64,000 nucleotides of DNA from Thermosynechococcus sp. CL-1 (GTDB lineage Bacteria > Cyanobacteriota > Cyanobacteriia > Thermosynechococcales > Thermosynechococcaceae), in NCBI RefSeq assembly GCF_008386235.1, contig NZ_CP040671.1, positions 870,001 through 934,000 on the forward strand. Direction: 5' to 3'. The notes under the pieces are model-generated. The model saw nothing but the letters and a program-made list of their open reading frames with translations. It ran no database searches and was not told the DNA's origin. Made by a program: the position numbers and the translations under genes. Of the stretch, positions 28,405 to 37,747 are shown piece after piece (within the stretch, counting starts at the first letter, position 1; every line of letters begins with the position of its first letter).

Positions 28405-29530
28405 GGACACGAGCCACTGCCTGCCGTTGATCCCGTAGGGTCAGCCAGCGGTGGTAGGTTTGGGTATGAATCGCCACACTGTGTCCCATCATCCGTGCGG
28501 CAACGGTATCGGGTAAGCCATAGTGAATTGTGCGCACCGCCCACGCATGGCGCAAGTCATAGGGACGAAAGGGCAAGCCGTAGCGACGGAACTGTTGATT
28601 TACCCGCTGGCCAATGCGTTGGAGGGTTGTTTGGGTCAAATCCGTATTGATCCTCGGCAACTGGGGCGATCGCAAGCCAAACACCTCGACCCACTGGGGA
28701 GGAAAGGGCCACACCTGATGGCAGCCAGTTTTTGTCGTTTCCTGCACCTCGATCATCCCTTCCGCGTCACCTGTGACAAGGCCACTTAAATCGCAGAAGA
28801 ACACTTCATGATTGCGCAGGCCATAGGCCGCCATTAAGCCATAGACATAGCGCCACTGGGGATTGGGAATCTGCTGGTAGGCGGCTAGAATGTCCTCATC
28901 ACTGGGTAACTCCCGTGGTTGGAGCGATCGCCGCGAATAGGTGCCCCAAAACCGAGCTAGGGGAATCGGTAACTCTACCCCTAGGAACCGACAAAACCTT
29001 TGAAAGGCGGTACAGGCCACCTGCCGTTGTCGCTTATCAGCGGGGATTTGCTGCAACAGGCCATAGATCAGTTCTGGTAATGAATGGTCGGGATGGGTAG
29101 CGGCGGCTTTGAGCAACTGCCGCAAATAGGGGGCATAGGCCGTTTCCCAAGTGGTGCGGCTGAGATCCCCTTGAGCCAACAGGGCAGTTTCAAAAGCAGC
29201 AATTTGTTCCCCCAAGGATAACTCCCCAAGGCGCCCTAAGCCCTTGACCCGTTCATAGTCCTGCCAGCGAAAGGTGTTTTCCAGTAATTTGGCGGCAATA
29301 ATTTTGGCTTCCTTTTCCGCTGCCTTAAGACCGCTGGGGGTGGCGGGTAACCCTAGACTTAAACGCTGTTGGTGGGGGCGGAGCCGATGACTCCCCGGCC
29401 GTGGCGGCAGGGTACCCCGCAGGCTGAGACGTTGGCCGCGTTGTTCAATTTGCAGACCCAACTGCGCCAGTTTGAGGCGTTGATTGACCTGCTGAAGTTG
29501 TTGGTCAAGTTTCTGAGGGGACGTGGCCAT
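28382..29530 (-). CDS. Tyrosine recombinase / phage-integrase-family protein
   Basis: Site-specific recombinase of 382 aa. A long N-terminal region begins MATSPQKLDQQLQQVNQRLKLAQLG (coiled-coil-like). The C-terminal catalytic part has the first arginine in MAAYGLRNHEV, the second-box arginine in PYDLRHAWAVRT (usually HxLR; here Tyr replaces the first histidine), a histidine in ARMMGHSVAIHTQTYHRW and the nucleophilic tyrosine in the same segment. It is embedded among ordinary genes, overlapping both, with no att sites or phage genes, so it may be a resident rather than a mobile recombinase. Confidence 0.85.
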   Translation of the reverse strand: MATSPQKLDQQLQQVNQRLKLAQLGLQIEQRGQRLSLRGTLPPRPGSHRLRPHQQRLSLGLPATPSGLKAAEKEAKIIAAKLLENTFRWQDYERVKGLGRLGELSLGEQIAAFETALLAQGDLSRTTWETAYAPYLRQLLKAAATHPDHSLPELIYGLLQQIPADKRQRQVACTAFQRFCRFLGVELPIPLARFWGTYSRRSLQPRELPSDEDILAAYQQIPNPQWRYVYGLMAAYGLRNHEVFFCDLSGLVTGDAEGMIEVQETTKTGCHQVWPFPPQWVEVFGLRSPQLPRINTDLTQTTLQRIGQRVNQQFRRYGLPFRPYDLRHAWAVRTIHYGLPDTVAARMMGHSVAIHTQTYHRWLTLRDQRQAVARVLTQFECS

Positions 29531-31811
29531 TGCTGAGGGACTCAGAACTCAACTCGCTGCCGAAATGACCAAAACTGCGGCGCGGACGTTTTTTCCAAGG
29601 AATATCGAGAACCCCCGTTTGGGAGCGGCTACGACTGGACTTGTGCTCAACTTTGACGGGGCGATAGTTCGTGAGGAGGCGCAGGCTATTCAGTTCGGCC
29701 AAGAGGGTTGCTCCATTGCTAATCAAGACGGCAATCACAGGGTGCAGGCTCAAAAAGACCCCCGCTAAAACCACACTGACATTGGGAATGACCACAAGGG
29801 CAATATTTTGATTGATAATGTTCATCACTTCTTGGCTGAGGGCGATCGCCTGCACCAGTCCCTCAAGGCGATTATTCATCAAGAGAAGATCTGCGGTTTG
29901 CCGCGCCGCATCACTGCCTTCAGAAAGGGTAATGGAAATATCAGCGTAGGCCATTGCTGCTGTATCATTGAAGCCTTCCCCCACATAGGCCACGACTTTT
30001 TCGCCACCATTTTTAAACTTCTCTAGAAGTTCAACTTTGTCCTCTGGCATTTTATTGGTATAGATTTGACCGAGACGAAAGCCAGTGGCATAGCCCACCG
30101 CATTGGCGACTTCGTGGTGATCTCCCGTCACCATATAGCACTCAATACCCCGCTGTTGCAGAGCGGCAATCACACTAGCGGCTTCAGAACGCACGGGGTT
30201 GCTATAGAACACCAGTGCCACCAGTTCACCATTACAGGCAACACAGACAAGGGAGCGGTTCCAAAGCACGCCTTCATGGGTGCGCAGTTCATCAAGATCA
30301 ATGGGCACTTGGCGATCGCGCATCAGTTGGGGGGTGCCCACCAAAATCTCTTGCCCCTCGACGGTTGCTGCCACCCCCTTACCCGGCTCATAGACCCAGT
30401 TGCTATAGGTTCCCCCCTCAATCCCGCGTTCAGCCGCATACTCAAGGATGGCAAGGGCAAAGGGGTGATTGATTGACTGTTCCACAGTTGCCAGCCAATA
30501 GAGTAGCGTTTGCTCACTCAGGCCGGGCTTGAGGAGATTGACCCCCACAATGGTTCCCTTCACTTCCGTCAGTGTGCCGGTTTTGTCAAAAACAATGACA
30601 TTAACCCGTGAGAGCAGTTCAAGGGCGCGGCCATTGCGAAAATACACCCCGACATGGGGCGCATAGGTGAGGGCTGCCAAAATCGCAGTGGGAATGGTAA
30701 TGCCAATCCCTGAGCCAAAATCCAATTGCAGAGGGGCGATCGCCCGATGGGCATCCAAGGTAACCCCATAAACAATGGCAGCCACGCCCATTGCCGGCAA
30801 AATGGCTTGGTTCGAGATTTCCTCAGCGTAGTTTTCAATGCGGGTATCCAGTTGCGGCGCTTGGCGAGCCAGTTGCAGTGTTTTGCCCACCTGCGTCTCT
30901 TCACCAACGGCTTCAGCAACAACGCAAATTTGTCCCCGCACCACAAGGGAAGAGGCCAGCACCGTTTGCTCAGGTTCACAGGGCAGTAGATCCGACTCTC
31001 CCGTGAGAAACTGCCGCTGAATCACGGCGGATCCCCAGAGCACGGTACCATCCACGGGCACCGCAGATCCGGCGGCCACAATCACGCGATCGCCCACCTG
31101 TAGCTCGCGCACAGAGACATTTTGGCGAGTGCCGCCCCGCTCTACCCAATAGGTGCGCTGTTGATCGAGGGGGTCAAAGACTTGGTTTTCCCCCACTTGA
31201 GCGGTCATATCCCGCAGTGACCCCCCCACTTGCCCCATAAAGGCAGCTAACACCGGCGCCATGTATTCCCCTTGCAGCGTATGCAGAATCGTCCAGAGGG
31301 ATTCCAGTTGGGTGACGTTGAGATGGCGGTGTTCGAGGCTCTCTAGGGCTTCTTGGAAGGTGGGCAGTGCCACAATCACAATCACAGTGGCGACAATGGC
31401 AGGGTAGAAGGGGGTTTGTACTGGTAGTAGCGCCACGATCGCCAGCGCCAAGGTGGGTAGCGCCATTTTCTCGATAAAGTAAGCGGTGTTCCAAGGGGAG
31501 TACACCAACTTATCAATGGGCAGCATCCCCGGTAAGGGTAAACGCTCATCTGCTGCGGCCTGAATCAATTGGCCAAAGCGGTGAAGGGGATTGTCAGCTT
31601 CAGGACTGTATTGAACAATCAGGCTAGCGGCGGGCAAGTTAAGGCGAATTTGTTGCACACTGTCTTCTTGAACAAAGAGAGCTTGCAGTTGCCGCCCATA
31701 GCGATCGTCATATTGCAGGCGGGGAATCCGCAACCGCACTCGCCCCGGTAAGTGATGCACCACTTCGTAATGAACCCTTGCTGGCGGCGGGGAAAGCACA
31801 GTTGCAGTCAT
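29505..31811 (-). CDS. P-type ATPase, P1B-like without CPx motif
   Basis: Cation-pump-like ATPase of 768 aa, ATG at 31811 (a TTG two codons upstream is possible). An N-terminal HMA2-like domain (HHLPGRVRLRIPRLQYDD) has no CxxC. The A-domain has FLTGESDLLP, the phosphorylation motif is VIVFDKTGTLTE, and the P1B-type HP dipeptide is in QSINHPFALAI. The TM6 position that normally reads CPC reads FGS (GSGIGITIPTAI), and the hinge reads VGEGFNDTAAM instead of GDGINDAPA. Substrate is therefore unpredictable. It follows the bestrophin gene and overlaps the recombinase by 26 nt. Confidence 0.88.
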   Translation of the reverse strand: MTATVLSPPPARVHYEVVHHLPGRVRLRIPRLQYDDRYGRQLQALFVQEDSVQQIRLNLPAASLIVQYSPEADNPLHRFGQLIQAAADERLPLPGMLPIDKLVYSPWNTAYFIEKMALPTLALAIVALLPVQTPFYPAIVATVIVIVALPTFQEALESLEHRHLNVTQLESLWTILHTLQGEYMAPVLAAFMGQVGGSLRDMTAQVGENQVFDPLDQQRTYWVERGGTRQNVSVRELQVGDRVIVAAGSAVPVDGTVLWGSAVIQRQFLTGESDLLPCEPEQTVLASSLVVRGQICVVAEAVGEETQVGKTLQLARQAPQLDTRIENYAEEISNQAILPAMGVAAIVYGVTLDAHRAIAPLQLDFGSGIGITIPTAILAALTYAPHVGVYFRNGRALELLSRVNVIVFDKTGTLTEVKGTIVGVNLLKPGLSEQTLLYWLATVEQSINHPFALAILEYAAERGIEGGTYSNWVYEPGKGVAATVEGQEILVGTPQLMRDRQVPIDLDELRTHEGVLWNRSLVCVACNGELVALVFYSNPVRSEAASVIAALQQRGIECYMVTGDHHEVANAVGYATGFRLGQIYTNKMPEDKVELLEKFKNGGEKVVAYVGEGFNDTAAMAYADISITLSEGSDAARQTADLLLMNNRLEGLVQAIALSQEVMNIINQNIALVVIPNVSVVLAGVFLSLHPVIAVLISNGATLLAELNSLRLLTNYRPVKVEHKSSRSRSQTGVLDIPWKKRPRRSFGHFGSELSSESLSNGHVPSET

Positions 31812-31834
31812 GATCAATTACCCCTAAGGATCGG

Positions 31835-32815
31835 TTAAGAAAAGGGCTGGGGGGAGCGATGGCGATGGGTCGGCGCACTAATGAGGTCATTGATATTCTG
31901 CTGCATTGTTAGGCAAATTGCATCCAAGGGCAGATCATTGAGGTCACGGCCAAAGGGATTTTCAATTTCGATGCCAATTTCTTCAACGCCAAAGAGGGTA
32001 AAAGCAATGAGTCCCACCATTGGGCCTGTCCACCACACGAGGTTATCCACCAGTTGAAAGGGTAGCAGCAAGCAATAGAGAAATAATAGCTGCTTGAGAT
32101 GAATGGCATAGGCAAGGGGCATCGGTGTTTTCAAAATTCGCTCACAGGCACCCATGGCATCCACCAATTGCACCAACAGTTCATCTATGTAGGTGAGTTG
32201 ATATAGGGACAGGTGCCCTCGGCGGTGTTGTTGGTGCAGATAGTCCTCAATCCACAGGGCAATGCGCAAGGGGACATTTTGCACCGTTTGTAGCTCTTTG
32301 TATTGATGGGGCTTGAGCAGGGGTTCCAGTTCGGCAAAGGATTCTCCTCGCAGGTGTTGCTTGGTGGCGATCGCAAACACCCCCACTAAATGAACGGCAT
32401 CAATTTTGGCTTGGTGATCCTCCGGACTATTTTCGTCAATGGCAGTCCACATCAAGCGGGTTAGGCTGCGGGAATTATTCACAATGTTGCCCCACTGGCG
32501 GCGGCCTTCCCAAAAGCGCTCATAGGCAGTGTTGGTGCGAAAGACGAGGAGCAACCCCAGCACAATCGAGGGAATGAGACTGCCTAGCACTGGCCAGTGG
32601 ACATTGATCACATAAAGGTCGATCACCGTCACCAAGACGCCAAAGCCACCGCAAAAGAGGACTTCCGAAAGAATGGCCGGAATGACTGAGCCACGCAAAC
32701 GCAGGGCAAGACGTAACCATTGCGGCGGTTGCAACAAAAACTTCGCCACGCCCGACCGATCTCGGGGTAATTGGCGTCTGAAGGGGTGAAAACCGAGGAA
32801 AGAGAAGCGGCTCAT
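31835..32815 (-). CDS. Bestrophin-family anion channel protein
   Basis: Integral membrane protein of 326 aa (UPF0187/RFP-TM family). Family features are IPAILSEVLFCGGFGVLVTVI, LGLLLVFRTNTAYERFWEGRRQWGNIVN and PMVGLIAFTLFGVEEIGIEIENPFG near the C-terminus, matching bacterial bestrophins. Cyanobacterial bestrophin-like proteins have been linked to ion or bicarbonate flux across the thylakoid; specificity here is inferred only. It is the first gene of a minus-strand trio with the P-type ATPase (23 nt downstream) and recombinase. Confidence 0.9.
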   Translation of the reverse strand: MSRFSFLGFHPFRRQLPRDRSGVAKFLLQPPQWLRLALRLRGSVIPAILSEVLFCGGFGVLVTVIDLYVINVHWPVLGSLIPSIVLGLLLVFRTNTAYERFWEGRRQWGNIVNNSRSLTRLMWTAIDENSPEDHQAKIDAVHLVGVFAIATKQHLRGESFAELEPLLKPHQYKELQTVQNVPLRIALWIEDYLHQQHRRGHLSLYQLTYIDELLVQLVDAMGACERILKTPMPLAYAIHLKQLLFLYCLLLPFQLVDNLVWWTGPMVGLIAFTLFGVEEIGIEIENPFGRDLNDLPLDAICLTMQQNINDLISAPTHRHRSPQPFS

Positions 32816-33002
32816 GAATACCAGTGGGCGATTCCCACCCCAATCTTTAGCACACTGGCGTACTGAAACCGTGTTTTTACCGCAAAGAACAACCGAAGAG
32901 ACTGCAAATCTTAAGAAAATCCGTTAGCCCTTGCCATTCCCCCACAGAAGTGTTAAGTTATATTAAGAACATGAAACACTTTGTAACAAACGGAGGACAA
33001 AA

Positions 33003-33212
33003 ATGAGAGGTGGTAGCATTATTGATGATCAAGGCAAAATGAACAACTTTGCCATTGAACCCAAAATGTACGTGATGAGTGAGCCGCAGGCTGGGTTTAC
33101 TCCCTATGCAGAACTGTTCAATGGTCGCTTGGCCATGATTGGCTTTATCTCCCTGCTGGCCTTGGAAGTGATTACGGGTCACGGTCTGATTGGCTTTTTG
33201 AATAGCCTCTAG
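33003..33212 (+). CDS. High-light-inducible protein (Hlip/Scp)
   Basis: One-helix chlorophyll-binding-like protein of 69 aa. The CAB motif [25 protein letters not shown] spans the only membrane segment, with the expected Glu, Asn and Arg. A strong GGAGG lies 7 nt before the ATG. The upstream 190 nt are AT-rich and contain spaced TTAAG repeats (TTAAG-TTATA-TTAAG near 32954) and a minus-strand GTTACAAA near 32982 resembling half of an HLR1/RpaB site; the regulatory reading is tentative. Hlips protect photosystem II assembly and chlorophyll synthase under stress. Confidence 0.93.
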   Translation: MRGGSIIDDQGKMNNFAIEPKMYVMSEPQAGFTPYAELFNGRLAMIGFISLLALEVITGHGLIGFLNSL

Positions 33213-33294
33213 GTCGTCGCTGCGCTCTTAGGCATATCCGTTCTTCAGCAGCCCTTGTGCGGTTAGAAAGAACAAATAACTCATGGAATGGGTC

Positions 33295-33320
33295 AGCCTG
33301 CCTCTCGGGGTGGGCTTTTT
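33295..33320 (+). terminator. Rho-independent terminator after the hli gene
   Basis: AGCCTGCC pairs with GGTGGGCT (with G-T wobbles) around TCTCGG, followed by a T run (GGGCTTTTTGCTTTT). It is 83 nt after the hli stop. Confidence 0.7.
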
Positions 33321-33496
33321 GCTTTTAGTCTTTAGATGAAACAGAGGTCAGTTTAGATCACTCCCAGCGAGAATCCCTAGAGCAAATTCTTGATCTATGT
33401 CGCAATTTCTACAGTAGAGCGCATTCACAGCTTCCTAGGAATTTCCAAAAGAGAGATGCCTAATTCCTTATTGCAGACAAAATGTACAGCGCAGGC
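33321..33496. other. Intergenic, possible short coding remnant
   Basis: Between the hli terminator and the galE end. One plus-strand frame stays open for about 38 codons without a start codon, reading LDHSQRESLEQILDLCRNF. It looks protein-like but is too short and start-less to call a gene; it could be the tail of a lost ORF. Nothing else is seen. Confidence 0.3.
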
Positions 33497-34507
33497 TTAG
33501 CTGTGGCGGTATTGGTGCCATCGCCAAGCGTGATCAATGATTTGCTCGATGTCAGGGTACTGCGGCTGCCAACCTAAAATCTGACGGGCGCGATCGCTAT
33601 TGGCAACGAGGATTGCGGCGTCTCCTGCTCGGCGATCGCCCTCAACGACTGGAATCGAACAACCTGTGACCCTCTGAGCGGCTTCAATAATTTGCCGCAC
33701 CGAAAAGCCTTGGCCATTCCCCAAGTTAAAAATTTCCGAGTCGCCGCCACTCAGGAGGTACTTTAATCCCAGCACATGGGCTTGGGCTAGATCCACGACA
33801 TGGATGTAGTCGCGAATGCAGGTGCCATCGGGAGTAGGGTAATCTGTGCCATAAATGCAGATGTGGGGGCGTCGCCCCATCGCCGCCTGCAACACTAGGG
33901 GAATCAAGTGGGTTTCTGGATGATGATCTTCCCCTAAGCGGGAGTCGGGATCGGCGCCTGCGGCATTGAAATAGCGGAAAATCACCGACTTGAGGCCGTA
34001 GGCTCTGCCCATATCGGCAGCAATTTGCTCCACCATCCACTTGGAGCGCCCGTAGGGGTTAATGGGAGCACAGGGACAGGTTTCGCGAATCGGCACCTCT
34101 GAGGGCAAGCCATAGACGGCGGCTGTGGAGGAAAAGACAAAATAGGGAATCGCGGCGGCCACCATCGCCTGTAAGAGGGTCAGGGCACCATAAACATTAT
34201 TTTGATAAAAGCGATCGGGGGAGCGGACAGACTCGCCCACTTCAATATAGGCAGCAAAGTGCATTACTGCCGTCACGGGATAGGTTTGAAAAATCCAATC
34301 TAAGAGGGAGCGATCGCCAATATGACCCACAATGAGTTCTGTTTTAAGAACAGACTCGACCAAATCGCGGTGCCCTCGCTCAAGGCTATCTAAAATCAGA
34401 ACCTGAAAGCCGGCTTGCTGCAGTGCCAAAACGGTATGGCTGCCAATATAGCCCGCGCCCCCGGTGACCAGAATCAGCGGCGAATTATTACCATTATTAA
34501 TTGTCAT
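33497..34507 (-). CDS. galE: UDP-glucose 4-epimerase
   Basis: Short-chain dehydrogenase-type epimerase of 336 aa interconverting UDP-glucose and UDP-galactose. The NAD motif is [16 protein letters not shown]. The catalytic set is SSTAAVYG and YGRSKWMVE (YxxxK). [20 protein letters not shown] is the conserved GalE substrate block. ATG at 34507. The gene is divergent from prfC; the two starts are only about 45 nt apart. Confidence 0.93.
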   Translation of the reverse strand: MTINNGNNSPLILVTGGAGYIGSHTVLALQQAGFQVLILDSLERGHRDLVESVLKTELIVGHIGDRSLLDWIFQTYPVTAVMHFAAYIEVGESVRSPDRFYQNNVYGALTLLQAMVAAAIPYFVFSSTAAVYGLPSEVPIRETCPCAPINPYGRSKWMVEQIAADMGRAYGLKSVIFRYFNAAGADPDSRLGEDHHPETHLIPLVLQAAMGRRPHICIYGTDYPTPDGTCIRDYIHVVDLAQAHVLGLKYLLSGGDSEIFNLGNGQGFSVRQIIEAAQRVTGCSIPVVEGDRRAGDAAILVANSDRARQILGWQPQYPDIEQIIDHAWRWHQYRHS

Positions 34508-34551
34508 TAAAGTCCATCTGTTACACTAGAAAAGCTGCTACAAATTCTGCC

Positions 34552-36177
34552 ATGACCAGTGACTTACACCATGAAATCACCCAAGAGGTGAAACGACGTC
34601 GTAATTTCGCCATTATCTCTCACCCGGATGCCGGGAAAACGACGCTGACGGAAAAGTTACTGCTTTACGGTGGGGCTATTCACGAGGCGGGAGCCGTCAA
34701 AGCACGACGGGCACAGCGGCAAGCCACCTCTGACTGGATGGAAATGGAGCAACAACGGGGGATTTCGATTACCTCGACGGTCTTGCAGTTTGAGTACCAA
34801 GGCTATCAGATTAACCTCTTGGATACCCCCGGCCACCAAGACTTCAGTGAAGATACCTATCGCACCCTTGCGGCGGCTGATAATGCTGTGATGCTGGTGG
34901 ATGCGGCCAAGGGTTTAGAACCCCAAACCCGCAAGCTCTTTGAGGTATGCCAACTGCGGGGTCTGCCGATTTTTACATTCATCAACAAGCTGGATCGGCC
35001 GGGGCGGGAACCCCTTGAACTGATTGATGAAATTGAACAGGAGCTGGGGCTGATTCCCTATCCTGTGAACTGGCCGCTAGGAATGGGCGATCGCTTTCGC
35101 GGCGTCTATGATCGCCTGCGGCAGAATTTTCACTTCTTTGAGCGCACCACCCACGGTAGCCGTGCTGCGGCTGAAACGGTCATTGCCCTTGGGGATCCTG
35201 CCATTGATCCCTACATTGAGTCCTATCGCTTGGAATACAACCAACTCAAGGATGAACTAGAACTGCTCGATGGCGTGGGGGCGGAGCTAGATCTTGATCT
35301 GGTGCATCAGGGGAAAATGACTCCTGTCTTCTTTGGCAGTGCCATGACCAACTTTGGCGTGCGCCTGTTTCTAGAGCACTTTTTGACCTATGCGTTGCCA
35401 CCCATGGCCTACAAGAGCGATCGCGGGGCGATTGATCCGACGCAGGAGCATTTCACTGGCTTTGTGTTTAAGCTGCAGGCCAATATGGATCCGAAACATC
35501 GCGATCGCGTCGCCTTTGTGCGGGTCTGTAGCGGCAAATTTGAAAAGGACATGACCGTCAACCATGCTCGCACCGGCAAAACCATCCGCCTTTCTCGTCC
35601 CCAAAAACTCTTTGCCCAAGGTCGCGAATCCCTTGAAACGGCCTATGCGGGCGATGTGATTGGCCTGAATAATCCAGGCATGTTTGCCATTGGCGACACC
35701 CTCTATGTCGGCCCCAAATTGGAATATGAAGGCATTCCCTGTTTTTCCCCAGAACTCTTTGCCTATCTGCGCAACCCCAACCCCTCCAAGTTCAAATCCT
35801 TCCAAAAAGGGGTGAATGAGCTACGGGAAGAGGGTGCCGTGCAAATCATGTACTCTACCGATGAATCGAAACGAGAACCGATTCTGGCGGCAGTTGGCCA
35901 ATTGCAATTTGAAGTGGTGCAGTTTCGCCTATTAAACGAATACGGTGTGGAAACTCGTCTTGACCCTCTCCCCTATACCGTTGCGCGCTGGGTACTGGAT
36001 GGTTGGGAAGCCCTTGCAGCCATTGGCCGCATCTTTAATGCTGTCACCGTCAAAGACAGTTGGGGACGGCCGGTGCTGCTCTTTAAGAATGAGTGGAATC
36101 TGCAACAGACAATGGCAGATCATCCCAAACTGCGCCTGAGCGCGATCGCCCCCCTTGCCGCTGCTGTGCCTGCCTAG
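34552..36177 (+). CDS. prfC: Peptide chain release factor 3
   Basis: Translational GTPase of 541 aa that recycles RF1/RF2 after termination. The ATG at 34552 is chosen; the longer frame would extend into the galE promoter. It begins [21 protein letters not shown]1 is [15 protein letters not shown]2 includes [12 protein letters not shown]3 is [14 protein letters not shown] and G4 FINKLDR. The RF3-specific C-terminal part ([18 protein letters not shown]) is complete. Confidence 0.95.
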   Translation: MTSDLHHEITQEVKRRRNFAIISHPDAGKTTLTEKLLLYGGAIHEAGAVKARRAQRQATSDWMEMEQQRGISITSTVLQFEYQGYQINLLDTPGHQDFSEDTYRTLAAADNAVMLVDAAKGLEPQTRKLFEVCQLRGLPIFTFINKLDRPGREPLELIDEIEQELGLIPYPVNWPLGMGDRFRGVYDRLRQNFHFFERTTHGSRAAAETVIALGDPAIDPYIESYRLEYNQLKDELELLDGVGAELDLDLVHQGKMTPVFFGSAMTNFGVRLFLEHFLTYALPPMAYKSDRGAIDPTQEHFTGFVFKLQANMDPKHRDRVAFVRVCSGKFEKDMTVNHARTGKTIRLSRPQKLFAQGRESLETAYAGDVIGLNNPGMFAIGDTLYVGPKLEYEGIPCFSPELFAYLRNPNPSKFKSFQKGVNELREEGAVQIMYSTDESKREPILAAVGQLQFEVVQFRLLNEYGVETRLDPLPYTVARWVLDGWEALAAIGRIFNAVTVKDSWGRPVLLFKNEWNLQQTMADHPKLRLSAIAPLAAAVPA

Positions 36178-36184
36178 CTGCCCC

Positions 36185-36793
36185 ATGAGTAGTGTCTATA
36201 CCCGTCCCCTTGCTCGTCTCATTGAGCAGTTGCAACGCCTGCCGGGCATTGGCCCAAAAACCGCCCAACGTCTTGCCCTCCATCTGATCAAACGTCCCGA
36301 AGCCGATATCCAAGCCTTGGCTCAAGCCCTCCTTGACGCCAAACAGCAGGTGGGACTCTGCTCCGTTTGTTTCCACCTCTCTGCGGAACCCGTGTGCGAC
36401 ATCTGCGCCTCCCCCCAGCGGGACGATCACACCATTTGTGTTGTGGCGGACTCCCGCGATGTCATTGCCATTGAAAAAACCCGTGAGTACCACGGCAAGT
36501 ACCATGTCTTGGGGGGACTCATTTCTCCGCTAGAGGGCATCACCCCCGAACACCTGCACATTCAACCTCTGATTCAGCGCGCCAGCCAAGCACAGGTCAA
36601 AGAAGTGATTTTGGCCATCAACCCCAGTATTGAAGGGGAAACGACCACTCTCTATGTGGGGCAGCTGCTGCGGCCTTTTGTGAAGGTGACTCGCATTGCC
36701 TTTGGCCTACCGGTGGGCGGTGATCTTGACTATGCCGATGAAATGACCCTTGCCCGTGCCCTTGCCGGTCGCCGGGAAATTGAGTGGCAGTAG
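36185..36793 (+). CDS. recR: Recombination protein RecR
   Basis: RecFOR-pathway protein of 202 aa, starting at the ATG 8 nt after the prfC stop. The N-terminal helix-hairpin-helix is [17 protein letters not shown] Cys4 zinc module ([16 protein letters not shown]) leads into a Toprim domain ([20 protein letters not shown]). [15 protein letters not shown] is the conserved RecR segment. Probably translated from the prfC mRNA. Works with RecO (16052). Confidence 0.95.
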   Translation: MSSVYTRPLARLIEQLQRLPGIGPKTAQRLALHLIKRPEADIQALAQALLDAKQQVGLCSVCFHLSAEPVCDICASPQRDDHTICVVADSRDVIAIEKTREYHGKYHVLGGLISPLEGITPEHLHIQPLIQRASQAQVKEVILAINPSIEGETTTLYVGQLLRPFVKVTRIAFGLPVGGDLDYADEMTLARALAGRREIEWQ

Positions 36794-36794
36794 C

Positions 36795-37499
36795 TTAGTG
36801 CCCCCCTTGCAATCGCCGCAATGCCGTCACAATTTGGTGGATGGCTCGCTTCAATTGCTCGACTTCGTGGTGTAACCGCTGGTCTTCCGCTTCCAAAGCG
36901 GCGAGGCGATTGTCATCCCCACCACTAGCTGTTGCCGCTAGTTGCTGTTGCAGTTGAGTAACCGTTGCTTGGAGTTGAGCAAAGTCATTTGCTTTGACAG
37001 ATTGTGCCTGCAAAGCTTGAATGGCACCTTCAAGGGCGGCCAGTTTGTCATAGATGGGGGTGAGATCCACAGCAACGGGAGCCGTTACTTCCGCAGGTGC
37101 TGCTGCTTTGACGGGTCTGGGCTTACGAGCTTTGCGAAAGGCCTCTTGAATCGCTGCTTCGAGTTGTTCTTTTTCAAAGGGTTTCTCAATGAACTCAAAC
37201 CACTCAAAGGGTTCTTGGAGCTTTTCGGTGACCTCTTCCTTGCGCCCTGACATAATCACGAGGGGGATGGCGCCAAGGAGATCATTTTTCTCCAATTCTT
37301 GATAGACTTCCCAGCCGCTCACCTTCGGCAGCAGAAAATCCAGCATGATCAACGTCGGCTCAGACTGCTCAATGAGTTGCAACCCCTCACGGCCATCCTT
37401 GGCCTCAAGGATTTCGTAGTCGCCCTCTGGCAACATTTCACGGACCCGCATCCGGATTACTTTACTGTCGTCAATGACAAGGACTTTGCGGCTAGTCAC
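36795..37499 (-). CDS. Response regulator with C-terminal coiled coil
   Basis: CheY-like receiver (about residues 1-125) plus a linker rich in Ala/Pro/Val (KAAAPAEVTAPVAV) and a C-terminal coiled coil (LQATVTQLQQQLAA, LAALEAEDQRLHHEVEQLKRAI). The receiver has the acidic pair in VIDDSKVIRMRV, the phospho-acceptor Asp in LIMLDFLLPKVSG and the lysine in FIEKPFE. No DNA-binding domain, so output is probably protein-protein. Total 234 aa. It converges on recR (1 nt apart). No kinase gene is adjacent. Confidence 0.9.
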   Translation of the reverse strand: MTSRKVLVIDDSKVIRMRVREMLPEGDYEILEAKDGREGLQLIEQSEPTLIMLDFLLPKVSGWEVYQELEKNDLLGAIPLVIMSGRKEEVTEKLQEPFEWFEFIEKPFEKEQLEAAIQEAFRKARKPRPVKAAAPAEVTAPVAVDLTPIYDKLAALEGAIQALQAQSVKANDFAQLQATVTQLQQQLAATASGGDDNRLAALEAEDQRLHHEVEQLKRAIHQIVTALRRLQGGH

Positions 37500-37747
37500 G
37501 GAAACACTCCATTCCTATACAAGATTCCTATAGAAGAGATTGTGAATAGAGGGCGGCAGTGGCATGACCACCACGTGATTCCAACCTTAGCATAGCCCTG
37601 TCTTTTGGAGTTGACCACTCGCCTTACACTGCCGCAAAGCGTCCCTGAACCCAAAAATTTGGGGTCAAAGACCCACCCTTGAGGGCAGGAGAATGTCACA
37701 ATAGAAGTCTCACCCCTACCAAAGATTTGTTCGATACGTCACACCCT

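Noticed and set aside
33321-33480. 38-codon protein-like frame after the hli terminator
   Set aside because: No start codon and no recognisable family; noted only as a possible remnant.
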